From positions 62,001 to 126,000 of the forward strand of contig JAHBXL010000004.1 of assembly GCA_019636495.1 (NCBI GenBank): a DNA stretch of 64,000 bases, read 5' to 3'. The translations under genes and the position numbers were made by a program. The notes below the pieces were generated by a model. The model did no database searches. It worked only from the letters and a program-made list of their open reading frames with translations, and was not told the origin of the DNA. The DNA is from Phycisphaeraceae bacterium (lineage in GTDB: Bacteria > Planctomycetota > Phycisphaerae > Phycisphaerales > UBA1924). Shown here one piece after another: positions 7,940-15,977 of this stretch (position 1 is its first letter; each line of letters starts with the position of its first letter).

Positions 7940-8583
7940 TCCGCACACGCGCCATCTCGGAACGCACCCTCCGCGCCCTCGCCGTGTTCGGCCTCCCGGC
8001 CCGCCGCTGCCGGCGCACGCCCGATGTGCGATTCGCCGTGCGCCGTACCGCCGCCGCGCTGACAAGCGCGCCCTGCGTCCTGCTCACCGGCCCGAGCGGC
8101 GCGGGCAAGAGCACCGCGCTCTCCGCTCTGGCCCGCCTCGAATCGGCCCGCGATACCCGCACCATCCGCATCCGCCCCGATGCGCTCGCCCGCGACGAAC
8201 GCACGCCGCCCGAGATCATCCGCCGCGCTGTCGGGCCGATGCTCACACTCCTCTCGCGCTGCGGGTTGTCCGATGCAACCCTGCTGGCCACGCCCGCGCG
8301 AAACCTGTCCGAGGGCCAGCGCTGGCGACTCGCCCTCTGCGCCGCCCTCTCCCGCGCCGCTCGACCCGGCGCCACTCGAACGCTCATCATCGCCGACGAG
8401 TTGTGCGCAGGTCTCGACGAACTCACCGCGCTCGGCGTCCTCGCCGGCGCGGCATCCATCTGCTCTCGAACACCCGGCCTGGTCCTCGCCGGCGCAACAG
8501 CCCGCGACGACGTCGCGGCGATGGCCCGCGGCCAAGCGCGCTGGCGCGTCATCGACCTGCCCACGCAGGAGCCGCGCCCATGA
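7936..8583 (+). CDS. Small soluble ABC-type ATPase without transporter partner
   Basis: A 215-residue ABC-family ATPase: Walker A GPSGAGKST at 52-60, signature LSEGQ at 124-128 and Walker B LIIADE at 150-155 with the catalytic Glu 155. No permease is nearby and there is no membrane segment, so it is not a normal transporter subunit. The next gene, in ATGA overlap, encodes a GNAT-fold protein. An ABC ATPase fused to an acetyltransferase-like domain is known as one protein family (COG2401, function unknown), and this pair reads like a split version. Its position directly before a large terminase suggests a role in DNA packaging or DNA handling. This is inference. Confidence 0.75.
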   Translation: MIRTRAISERTLRALAVFGLPARRCRRTPDVRFAVRRTAAALTSAPCVLLTGPSGAGKSTALSALARLESARDTRTIRIRPDALARDERTPPEIIRRAVGPMLTLLSRCGLSDATLLATPARNLSEGQRWRLALCAALSRAARPGATRTLIIADELCAGLDELTALGVLAGAASICSRTPGLVLAGATARDDVAAMARGQARWRVIDLPTQEPRP

Positions 8584-9272
8584 CCGAACACCACATCGAG
8601 ATCGTCGAGGGCGACCCGCGCGACTACCGCGCACTCGCCCACCTGCACTACCGCGAAGACCGACCCGCGACACTCTGCCGCGTGCTCACCGCCCGCCATC
8701 GCGACCAGACCGTCGGCGTGCTCGTCGTCTCCCGGCCCACGCTCAACGCCCGTTGGCGCAATCTGCTCTGGCCGGGCCAATACGCCGGCGCCGACAAGCT
8801 CGCCAACGCCGCACGCCTCAACGCCGACCTCCGGTGCATCTCGCGCGTCATCGTCGATCCACGCGCCCGCGGGCTCGGCGTCGGAACCTCCCTCGTCCGC
8901 GCATACCTCAACGCGCCCCTCACACGCCGAACCGAGGCCGTCGCCGCCATGGGCGCGGCGTGCGGCATCTTCCGCGCCGCGGAAATGCGCGAAGTCCTCC
9001 TCCCGCCCTCCCCGCGCGACCGCACGCTCCGCCTCGCGCTCCGCCGCGCCGGCATCGCACCCTGGGAGTTGCTCGACCCGCCACGCATCGCCGACCGCGC
9101 CCGCACGATCGAGCACGCCCTGCGCCGATGGGCCAACGACGCCCGCGCCACGCGCGCCCGCGCGCTCGCGCCCCTGCACGAACTGATCGAACGCGCCGCT
9201 CGCGCTGTCGCCTCGCCCTCCGCCCCGCGCGCCTACGGCCACGACTCCGACCACCCCGCTCGCAAGGACTGA
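8580..9272 (+). CDS. GNAT-fold N-acetyltransferase-like protein of the terminase operon
   Basis: A 230-residue protein. It has a HLHYREDRPAT motif near residue 21, a central strand VGVLVVSRPT, and the acetyl-CoA-binding loop region ISRVIVDPRARGLGVGTSLVRAYL (88-110), followed by TEAVAAMGAACGIFRAAEM. This matches the GNAT fold and in particular the acetyltransferase half of COG2401-type ATPase fusions. The phage Mu Mom DNA-modification protein also has a GNAT fold, so DNA modification is an alternative to protein or small-molecule acetylation. It overlaps the ATPase gene by 4 bp and stops 3 bp before the terminase gene. The C-terminal ~90 residues are Arg/Ala-rich helix of unknown role. Confidence 0.75.
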   Translation: MTEHHIEIVEGDPRDYRALAHLHYREDRPATLCRVLTARHRDQTVGVLVVSRPTLNARWRNLLWPGQYAGADKLANAARLNADLRCISRVIVDPRARGLGVGTSLVRAYLNAPLTRRTEAVAAMGAACGIFRAAEMREVLLPPSPRDRTLRLALRRAGIAPWELLDPPRIADRARTIEHALRRWANDARATRARALAPLHELIERAARAVASPSAPRAYGHDSDHPARKD

Positions 9273-9275
9273 ACC

Positions 9276-10865
9276 ATGACCGCCCAAACGCCGCAGCCCG
9301 CCGACCGCGCCCGCCGCATCCGCGAAATCCACCCGCGCTGCCCGCCCCGAAACCCCGCCGAACTCAGGCTCCTCCTCCGCAACGCGCTGGACATCCGCGT
9401 GCCCGACAAGCCCATCGAAGAGGGTTCCTCCCCGCCCATGGCCTACCTGTCGCACACGTTCTTCGAGGGCCGCCGATTCGACCGCGCGCGATGCGAAGAA
9501 CCACCCGCCCACTCCCAACGCGCTCTCGCCCGCCAATGCCGCGCCCACGCCGATTGTGTCGTCTGGGCCTGCCGCGGCGGCGGAAAGACCTTCCTCGGCG
9601 CAGTCGCCACAATGCTCGACCTCGTCTACAAGCCCGGCATACAGGTCCGCATCCTCGGCGGATCGCTCCAACAGAGCCAGCGCATGCAGGAACACCTCCG
9701 CACGCTCTTCGAGCGGCCCGCCCTCGCCGAACTCCTCTGCAACGACCGCGCAAGCCAGTCGCGAAGACGGATCGCCCTGCGCAACGGTTCATCGGTCGAA
9801 GTCCTCGCCGCTTCCGAGACCAGTGTTCGCGGCGTGCGCGTCCAGAAGATCCGCTGCGACGAGGTCGATCTCTTCGACCACGCCATCTGGAGCGCGGCCC
9901 AGTTGACCACCCGTTCGATGCCCTGCAACGGACCGTGGGGAACGGTCGTGCGCGGCGCGGTCGAAGCGCTCTCCACCATGCACCGCCCCTTCGGCCTGAT
10001 GTGGGACCTCACGCGGCCCGGCCGCGCCGCACCCGTCTTCCGCTGGGGATTGGTCGACGTCCTGGCCCGCTGCCCCCGGTCCGAGGCGTGCCAGGCGTGC
10101 AACCTCTGGGACGACTGCCGCGGCCAGGCCCAGCGCCGAATCGCGCCCGGCCACGTCGGCATCGCCGATGCCCGGTCGATGAAGGTGCGCGTCAATGCGG
10201 ACACCTGGGCCAGCGAGATGCTCTGCCGCGAGACCGGACGGCACGACCTGGTCTTCCCCGAGTTCGATGCGCGCACGCACGTCTATGGCGAAGGGGCCGC
10301 TCCCCCCGGCTCCGATCCCGGCAGACCGCCCGTCCACTGGGTCATGGGCATCGACTTCGGCTTCCGCGACGAGACCGTGCTTCTGCTGGCGCGCATCGAT
10401 GATGCCGACATCCTGTGGATCGAGCGCGAGCACGTCGCGCGACACGCTCGCCTCGATGCCCACGTGGCCGTCATGCGCCAGTGGGTCGATGAACTCGGCG
10501 GCGAGCGGAGCATCGCCTGGGTCGCGGCGGACCCTTCGGGCAATGCCGCCAGCAGGCAGACCGGAAAGGCCGATTGCGACCTGCTGCGAACCGCGGGATT
10601 CAGGGTGCAGACGCAAGGCTCGCGCATTGCCGAAGGCATCGCGCTGGTCCGCGCGCGACTCGGCGAAGATGGCGCGCCGCCGCGCATGTTCATCCACGCG
10701 CGATGCACGCGGCTCATCGAGTGCCTCCGCCGCTACCACTACGACGCCGCGGACCCGCGTTCACGCATCCCCGCCAAGGGCGAACACGACCACGCGTGCG
10801 ATGCGCTCCGCTACTTGGTCCTCGCGCACGATCGCTCAACCCGCGCACGCGTCGGCCGGTGGTGA
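9276..10865 (+). CDS. Phage-type large terminase (packaging ATPase/nuclease)
   Basis: A 529-residue protein with both terminase activities visible. The motor part has Walker A CRGGGKT (99-105) and Walker B KIRCDEVD (191-198). The RNase-H-like nuclease part has three acidic positions: Asp 360 in MGIDFGFRDETVLLL, Asp 419 in AADPSGN, and Asp 505/509 in KGEHDHACDALRYLV. Between them lies a four-cysteine cluster, C-x5-C-x2-C-x5-C at 266, 272, 275 and 281 (CPRSEACQACNLWDDC), which could bind Zn or an Fe-S cluster. All key residues are intact, so it is not a decayed remnant. In phages and gene transfer agents this protein pumps DNA into the capsid through the portal; a portal gene of the matching kind lies at 57-59 kb. 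Confidence 0.85.
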   Translation: MTAQTPQPADRARRIREIHPRCPPRNPAELRLLLRNALDIRVPDKPIEEGSSPPMAYLSHTFFEGRRFDRARCEEPPAHSQRALARQCRAHADCVVWACRGGGKTFLGAVATMLDLVYKPGIQVRILGGSLQQSQRMQEHLRTLFERPALAELLCNDRASQSRRRIALRNGSSVEVLAASETSVRGVRVQKIRCDEVDLFDHAIWSAAQLTTRSMPCNGPWGTVVRGAVEALSTMHRPFGLMWDLTRPGRAAPVFRWGLVDVLARCPRSEACQACNLWDDCRGQAQRRIAPGHVGIADARSMKVRVNADTWASEMLCRETGRHDLVFPEFDARTHVYGEGAAPPGSDPGRPPVHWVMGIDFGFRDETVLLLARIDDADILWIEREHVARHARLDAHVAVMRQWVDELGGERSIAWVAADPSGNAASRQTGKADCDLLRTAGFRVQTQGSRIAEGIALVRARLGEDGAPPRMFIHARCTRLIECLRRYHYDAADPRSRIPAKGEHDHACDALRYLVLAHDRSTRARVGRW

Positions 10866-10912
10866 GTCCTTGGACCTGCGCCCTGCGTCAAACTTCTGCA
10901 AGCGCCATGCAA

Positions 10913-10970
10913 CCCAGGACCTAGGACCCAGGACTCAGGACCCAGGACCCATGACTCAGGACCCGCCTTC
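10913..10970. repeat. Tandem AGGACCC/AGGACTC motif array
   Basis: The 7-base words CCAGGAC, TCAGGAC and CTAGGAC are repeated about six times between the terminase stop and rarA. The same word array recurs as a long inverted repeat at 53611-53702 inside the capsid gene cluster. No gene is seen in it. Confidence 0.7.
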
Positions 10971-10989
10971 CTCTCCCCTACCCTTCACC

Positions 10990-12567
10990 ATGCCCGACCT
11001 CTGGGCCGACAAACGCGAACGCGCGATCCGCGGCGTCGAGCCGCTCGCCGTCCGCATGCGCCCGCGATCCCTCGACGAGTTCGCCGGCCAGCAGCACATC
11101 CTCGCCCCCGGAAAACTCCTCTGGCGCATGCTCCAGGCCGAGAAAGCCGGTGCCGGCAAGGGCGGCGGCGGCGGCGGCGGCGGGGGCGGAGGGGGGGCGC
11201 TCACCAGCATCATCCTCCACGGCCCGCCCGGCACCGGCAAAACCACCCTCGCCGAACTCATCGCCCGCCACACCAACCGCCACTTCGAACGCGAGAACGC
11301 CTCCTCCGTCGGCGTCGCGCGCATCCGCGAGATCGGCGATCTTGCCCGCCAGCGCCTGCAGAACGATGGCCGCCGCACCGTCCTCTTCCTCGACGAGATC
11401 CACCGCTTCTCCCGCGCCCAGCAGGATGTCCTGCTCGCCGATGTCGAACGCGGCGTCATCACGCTCATCGGCGCCACCACCGAGAACCCGCTCTTCGCCG
11501 TCAACTCCGCGCTCGTCTCGCGCTCCACGCTCTTCCGCCTCAACGCCCTCACCGAGAACGAGATCATCGACGTCCTCCGACGCGCCATCGCCGACCCCGA
11601 CCGCGGCTACGGCAACCTGAACATCCGCGCCGACGACGATGCGCTCCGCGTCTGGGCCATCAAGTGCGATGGCGATGCCCGCCGCGCCCTCACCGCGCTG
11701 GAAGTCGCCGTGCTGAGTTCCCAATCACTCGCCGGCGGCCCGCAGGAGAACGGTCATGCTCTTCCTGGAACTGTTCTTCTGGATCCTCGGAGCGACGCTG
11801 GACGCGCTGGGGGCGCACGCATGGAGCGAGGACCTGAAGAAACGCCGCGAGAAGCGCCGGCTGGAACGCGAAGCGAAGAAATCGGACCGATCCTGATCGA
11901 CCGCGCCGCCGCCGAAGATTCCATCCAGCAGAAAGCCGCCGCCTACGACCACACCGGCGATGGGCATTACGACGCCGCGAGCGCGATGATCAAGTCCGTC
12001 CGCGGCAGCGACCCCGATGCCGCCATCTACTGGATCGCCATGATGCTCGAAGCCGGCGAGGATGTCCGCTTCATCGCCCGACGACTCGCCATCCTCGCCA
12101 GCGAGGACATCGGCAACGCCGACCCCCGCGGCATCATGGTCGCCGCGGCGTGCTGGGAACTGGTCGAACGCATCGGCATGCCCGAGGCCCGCATCATCCT
12201 CGCCCAGTGCGCCACCTACCTCGCCCTCGCCCCCAAAAGCAACGCCGCGTACAACGCGATCAACGAGGCCATCGACGATGTCCGCGAGGGACGCACCATC
12301 GCCGTCCCCTCGCACATCAAGGATGGCAACGTCCGCAAGGCCGCCCAGATGTCCGAGGGCGCACACCGCTCCGAGGCCTACGCCTACGCCCACACCGACG
12401 GCCTCCGCACCTCCGACCGCGGCGTCGGCATGGTCGGCACGCAGGACTACCTCGGCGTCAACAAGGCCTACTACCGACCCACCGACTTCGGCGCCGAGAA
12501 ACTGCTCAAAGAACGCCTCGAAGAAATCCATCGCCTCCGCCGCGGACATTCCGCCGCCGAGCAATAG
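10990..12567 (+). CDS. rarA: Replication-associated recombination protein RarA (MgsA) with an internal insertion
   Basis: A 525-residue AAA+ ATPase of the RarA/MgsA/WRNIP1 family, which acts at stalled replication forks. It shows RMRPRSLDEFAGQQH, Walker A HGPPGTGKTT, Walker B FLDEIHR, sensor 1 GATTENP, GDARRALTALE, and the C-terminal clamp-loader-like domain YDAASAMIKSVRGSDPDAAIYW...ASEDIGNADPR. RarA is normally about 440 residues. The excess lies in a poly-Gly run before Walker A (GGC-rich DNA at 11161-11198) and about 50 extra residues (AGGPQENGHALP through ARSEEIGP-like sequence) between the AAA+ and C-terminal domains. That insertion overlaps a separate small reading frame at 11756-11896. 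The ATG at 10990 fits the family start; a Met at 10951 is also in frame. Confidence 0.9.
   Translation: MPDLWADKRERAIRGVEPLAVRMRPRSLDEFAGQQHILAPGKLLWRMLQAEKAGAGKGGGGGGGGGGGGALTSIILHGPPGTGKTTLAELIARHTNRHFERENASSVGVARIREIGDLARQRLQNDGRRTVLFLDEIHRFSRAQQDVLLADVERGVITLIGATTENPLFAVNSALVSRSTLFRLNALTENEIIDVLRRAIADPDRGYGNLNIRADDDALRVWAIKCDGDARRALTALEVAVLSSQSLAGGPQENGHALPGTVLLDPRSDAGRAGGARMERGPEETPREAPAGTRSEEIGPILIDRAAAEDSIQQKAAAYDHTGDGHYDAASAMIKSVRGSDPDAAIYWIAMMLEAGEDVRFIARRLAILASEDIGNADPRGIMVAAACWELVERIGMPEARIILAQCATYLALAPKSNAAYNAINEAIDDVREGRTIAVPSHIKDGNVRKAAQMSEGAHRSEAYAYAHTDGLRTSDRGVGMVGTQDYLGVNKAYYRPTDFGAEKLLKERLEEIHRLRRGHSAAEQ
11756..11896 (+). CDS. Nested 46-residue membrane-type microprotein inside rarA
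   Basis: In the frame shifted by one base from rarA, an ATG at 11756 opens a 46-residue frame ending at TGA 11894-11896. AGGAG stands seven to eight bases upstream. The product starts with a hydrophobic helix (MLFLELFFWILGATLDALGA) and ends with a highly charged helix (KKRREKRRLEREAKKSD), a common layout for small single-pass membrane proteins. Third-position GC is 38 of 46 codons in this frame but about 20 of 48 in the overlapping rarA frame, whereas the rest of rarA is strongly GC3-rich. This argues that the small frame is the one under selection. It coincides with the extra residues of RarA, so it looks like a small gene that entered rarA without closing its frame. Confidence 0.65.
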   Translation: MLFLELFFWILGATLDALGAHAWSEDLKKRREKRRLEREAKKSDRS

Positions 12568-12588
12568 GCCCCTCGCGAGTGCGAATGC

Positions 12589-13116
12589 GTGCAGCCGGGT
12601 CGGCCTTGCCCGGATACAACGAATGTGTGCAGGCACATCCTTCGTTCCGCGGCATGGCTCATGCTGGTCCTGGCCCTGGCCTTCGGCGGCCTGTGGCTGG
12701 CATCGGTCCGGTGGTGGATGCGCTGGGAGCCGGCGCAGGGCCACGCGATCATGGTCTCGCGCGGCGTGATCGGGCTGGGCGTGCCGGTGAACCCGCCGGG
12801 CGCGCGGATGGGCAACACCATCACCGCGGCGAACAAGGGCGAGCCGATGCGGTGGCGGGCATTCCGCACGGGGACGTGGTTTCATCGCACGCACTGGCGG
12901 CCGCTGTGGTGGCCGACGGCCGGATTCAGCGCGGCGGCGGGCGTGCTGTTCGTGCTGTCGCGCCGGCGCAGGGGGCCGGCGTGGGCGTGCGCTGCGTGCG
13001 GATATGACCTGCGCGGGCTGGGCGCGGGGGCGGCGTGCCCTGAGTGCGGGGGCGGAGGGGCCGAGGGAACACAGAGCGAGCGGAGGGCAACAGACAGGCA
13101 AGGAGACTCGCACTGA
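12589..13116 (+). CDS. Membrane protein with C-terminal zinc ribbon
   Basis: A 175-residue protein (GTG at 12589; a GTG at 12625 is an alternative start). It has a transmembrane helix at about residues 22-40 (AAWLMLVLALAFGGLWLAS), a periplasmic stretch, a second helix (WWPTAGFSAAAGVLFVLS), and a cytoplasmic zinc ribbon CAACGYDLRGL...CPECGG. This architecture is common and unnamed in planctomycetes; a relative lies at 38693-39388. The last ~25 residues (EGTQSERRATDRQ) are encoded by a dispersed GGAACACAGAG-type repeat, so the C-terminus has probably been altered by that repeat. Function unknown. Confidence 0.65.
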   Translation: MQPGRPCPDTTNVCRHILRSAAWLMLVLALAFGGLWLASVRWWMRWEPAQGHAIMVSRGVIGLGVPVNPPGARMGNTITAANKGEPMRWRAFRTGTWFHRTHWRPLWWPTAGFSAAAGVLFVLSRRRRGPAWACAACGYDLRGLGAGAACPECGGGGAEGTQSERRATDRQGDSH

Positions 13117-13446
13117 AGCGCGGAGGACGCAGAGAGGCGAAGAAGGAGCAAAGGACCGAACTCAGAGCGCTCGGAGTGATCGGCGGGTAACAGAGATGAT
13201 CTCTATCACCAGTGCACGAACTGAGGAAACAGATTGAGGAGCCTTCGCAGGGCAACTTGCCCAGAGTTCGGAAACCCGCCAGCCCCCCATGGATAGGAAG
13301 CAGGCGAACTCGACCGACTCGAGCGGCCGCAATCGCTCACTTCCCGCGTTGTCGCTGCTTCCCTCCGCTTGCTCCGCTTGCTCTGTGCCCCTCTTCCCTG
13401 TGTTCTCCGTGCCCTCCGTGGTTCAACGCCTTGTCCGCCCGCCGGC
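13117..13446. other. Intergenic region with dispersed CTCTGTG-type repeats
   Basis: This convergent intergenic stretch holds no gene I can support. Its ends contain the GC-poor words of a dispersed repeat (CGCGGAGGACGCAGAG near 13120 and CTTGCTCTGTGCCCCT...GTGTTCTCCGTG near 13375-13420) that recurs at about 15.9, 54.2, 54.4 and 59.2 kb. Confidence 0.6.
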
Positions 13447-15861
13447 CTACCGCACGCGCAGTTCGAGAATCCCGCCAGAGAACTTGTCCTGGAGTTGGAT
13501 GTTCACACGCACGGCGGTGGTCGTGACCGGCGAGAACACGCACACGTTGAAGCGGTCTCGCGCAGTCTCGAACTTCGCGATGTGGTCCGGGCTCGCGTTG
13601 TTCACGGGCCGCCACCGGTCGGACGCGCCGAGCACTTCGACGTTCCAACTCGCCGGCACGCGGCACTCGCCGCGGCCCGTGTCGTCGAACCAGTACACCT
13701 CGACGGCCGAGACCACGCGCGGCGCGTCAAAGTCGTACCGCACCCATTCGCTCGTACCCTTGCGATTCCAGAAGGTGAACCGCGGGATGTCGTGGTCGTT
13801 GCTGCTCGCCGGCTCGATGCGGTCGAACAGCGCAGGCAGTCCGTCGCCGTGGCCGATGAACGATGCGCTGGCGCTGATGCCGCGGGCCGGCCGCGGCTGC
13901 CCGAGGTGCGCCGATTCGGGGAGCCACACCACCATCTCCGATGGGCCGCGGTTGGCCCACATGAAGTACGGCCGCATGACGAGTTCCACCGCCGTCGTGC
14001 CCGGCGCATCGACATACAGCCGGTCATCGGGCGGCTCGGGCGGGGCATAGGGCCGGAGCCCGCCGGGCTGCGGCGGCGCGGCGGGCGGACCGATTCGCAG
14101 CGCGTGCGCCACGATCTCCGGCGTGCCATCCGCGGCGGCGCGCTCCTCGAGCCTCGCATCCGGCGGAAGCACGATGTCGGCCGGCGAAATGCCGGGGTTG
14201 TCAATCGACTCCGCGGCATAGACCAGCGGCCCGCGCATGATGGCCACCCGACCGATCGCCTGCTTCACGCGGTGATCGGCGACCACGCGGCGCGTGTGCA
14301 GCGGCACGGCCATCTCGTGCACCGTCGCGCCGGGCGGCGCGTTCCAGCGCACGTAGCCATCGACCGAGACCGCGCCGCTCGGGACCATCGCCACATCGAG
14401 ACGACGCGCGATGGTGACGGGCCGGGGCGTGCGGTTGTCGATCGTCAACCGGCACGCCCCTTCGAACGGGTACGCGGTCTCCTGCCGGATGATGATGCGG
14501 CCGGACCCATCGGGCATGTCGATGCGAGCTTCGCCCGCGATGTGCAGGTTGATGTACACCTCGCCCGTGCTGCCGACGGCGTAGGCATACTGCCCAAGCG
14601 AGGCGAGGAACCGCAGCACGTTTGGCGGGCAGCAGGCGCAGGCGAACCACGCGCTGCGGCGGTGCCCGCCGCGCGAAGCGAGCGGGTTGACGTAGAAGAA
14701 CGACTCGCCATCGAGCGCGACGCCCGCGAGCACCGCGCTGTAGAGCGTGCGCTCGAACTGCTCCATGTACTCGGCGCGGCCGGTCAGCAGGAACATGCGA
14801 TGCGCCCACATGCACAGGCCGATCGAGGCGCACGTCTCCTGATACGCCGAGTGCGTCGGAATGTCGTAGGGCGTGGTGAAGCCCTCGTTGTGGCCGCTGG
14901 GGCCGATGCCGCCGGTCACGAACACCCGCCGCTGCGTGATGTCGGTCCAGAGCGCATCCAGCGCGGGGCGGTAGTGGCCAAGGCCCAGCCGCGCCAGATC
15001 GGCCATGGCGCAGTACATGTACGCCGCCCGCACCGCGTGCCCCGCCGCTTCCATCTGCTCCGCCGCGGGCAGATGGTCCTGCGCATAGTCGCCCCACGGC
15101 CCGTACATCGTGCCATCGAGTTTGCGGTGCGGCCTGCCGCGCTGCTCGATCAGGTAGTGCGCCAGTTTGGTGTAGGTGTTGTCGCGCTCGACCGCCGACA
15201 GCCGGACCAGCGCGAGTTCGACCTCCTGATGCCCCGGCGGCGCGGTGAAGCGGTGCTCGCCGTACAGGTGATCGAGAAAGTCCGCGGCCCTCACGGCGAC
15301 ATCCAGCAGCGACCGCTTGCCCGTCGCCTCGAAGTGCGCCACGCCCGCCTCGATCAGGTGCCCGATGCAGTACGTCTCGTGGTCCCACTCCTCGCGCGTG
15401 AAGCGGTTCTTGATGTCCGCCTTCAACGTGTAGTAGGTGTTGATGTACCCATCCTCGTGCTGCGCCGCGGCAATGCGGGAGATCAGCGCATCAAGTTCGG
15501 AATCCAACTTCTCCTTTGCCGCGGCGTCCTTCTCCGTGGCCAGCAGGTACGACCAGCCCTCGATCATCTTGTACACATCGGAGTCGTTGAAGAGCAGACC
15601 CTGAAACTCGCCGTGATCCTTCTCGCCGCGGAGTTTCTTCGCCGCGTTGTCGAAGTTGGCGAGGCGGCCGGTGATGTCGCACTGGTGGCGATTCGCGGCG
15701 AGCGTGCCGCGGCGGATCGCCTGCATCCGCGGCGACCAGAAGGGGCCATCGATCGCGACCTGTCGCCACGATACCGGCGTGATGACGCGCTGCGCGGCGA
15801 CCTTGGCGTCGGCTTCGGGCTGCGCGGCGAGTACGACCGAAAGGATGGCAGCGCTGATCAT
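13447..15861 (-). CDS. Glycoside hydrolase family 127-like protein (DUF1680, beta-L-arabinofuranosidase type)
   Basis: An 804-residue protein with a short signal-like start (MISAAILSVVLAAQ). It has the GH127 (alpha/alpha)6 domain: FWSPRMQAIRRGTLAANRHQCDITGRLANFDNAAK, AAQHEDGYINTYYT, and the zinc-site residues Glu 342 and Cys 344 in YQETCASIG together with Cys 410 and 411 in CACCPPNVLR. In GH127 these hold a catalytic metal-cysteine centre. A C-terminal beta-domain (FTFWNRKGTSEWVRYDF) follows. The true start is taken as ATG 15861; the frame is open further upstream but that sequence is repeat-like. The GH2 gene lies 117 bp upstream on the same strand, so both probably degrade the same arabinose/galactose-containing glycan in the periplasm. 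Confidence 0.88.
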   Translation of the reverse strand: MISAAILSVVLAAQPEADAKVAAQRVITPVSWRQVAIDGPFWSPRMQAIRRGTLAANRHQCDITGRLANFDNAAKKLRGEKDHGEFQGLLFNDSDVYKMIEGWSYLLATEKDAAAKEKLDSELDALISRIAAAQHEDGYINTYYTLKADIKNRFTREEWDHETYCIGHLIEAGVAHFEATGKRSLLDVAVRAADFLDHLYGEHRFTAPPGHQEVELALVRLSAVERDNTYTKLAHYLIEQRGRPHRKLDGTMYGPWGDYAQDHLPAAEQMEAAGHAVRAAYMYCAMADLARLGLGHYRPALDALWTDITQRRVFVTGGIGPSGHNEGFTTPYDIPTHSAYQETCASIGLCMWAHRMFLLTGRAEYMEQFERTLYSAVLAGVALDGESFFYVNPLASRGGHRRSAWFACACCPPNVLRFLASLGQYAYAVGSTGEVYINLHIAGEARIDMPDGSGRIIIRQETAYPFEGACRLTIDNRTPRPVTIARRLDVAMVPSGAVSVDGYVRWNAPPGATVHEMAVPLHTRRVVADHRVKQAIGRVAIMRGPLVYAAESIDNPGISPADIVLPPDARLEERAAADGTPEIVAHALRIGPPAAPPQPGGLRPYAPPEPPDDRLYVDAPGTTAVELVMRPYFMWANRGPSEMVVWLPESAHLGQPRPARGISASASFIGHGDGLPALFDRIEPASSNDHDIPRFTFWNRKGTSEWVRYDFDAPRVVSAVEVYWFDDTGRGECRVPASWNVEVLGASDRWRPVNNASPDHIAKFETARDRFNVCVFSPVTTTAVRVNIQLQDKFSGGILELRVR

Positions 15862-15884
15862 GGTTCCGCTCTCAGATTCGATTG

Positions 15885-15977
15885 ACCGCGGAGGTGCCGA
15901 GGACGCAGCGGCGGTCGGGCCTACGTCCGAACTCACTCTGTTGCCCTCTGCTTGCTTTGCTTCCTCTGTGTTCCGCC
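15885..15977. repeat. Dispersed GGAACACAGAG repeat between the glycosidase genes
   Basis: The complement reads GGAACACAGAGGAAGCAAAG followed by CAAGCAGAGGGCAACAGAG. The same order of words occurs at 13067-13100, 54172-54212 and 54375-54422. Confidence 0.6.

Noticed and set aside
7316..10865. Ordinary prophage remnant
   Set aside because: No integrase, attachment-site repeats, replication, lysis or tail genes; all four genes are intact and tightly coupled. A conserved host module is more likely than a decaying prophage, though this is not proven.
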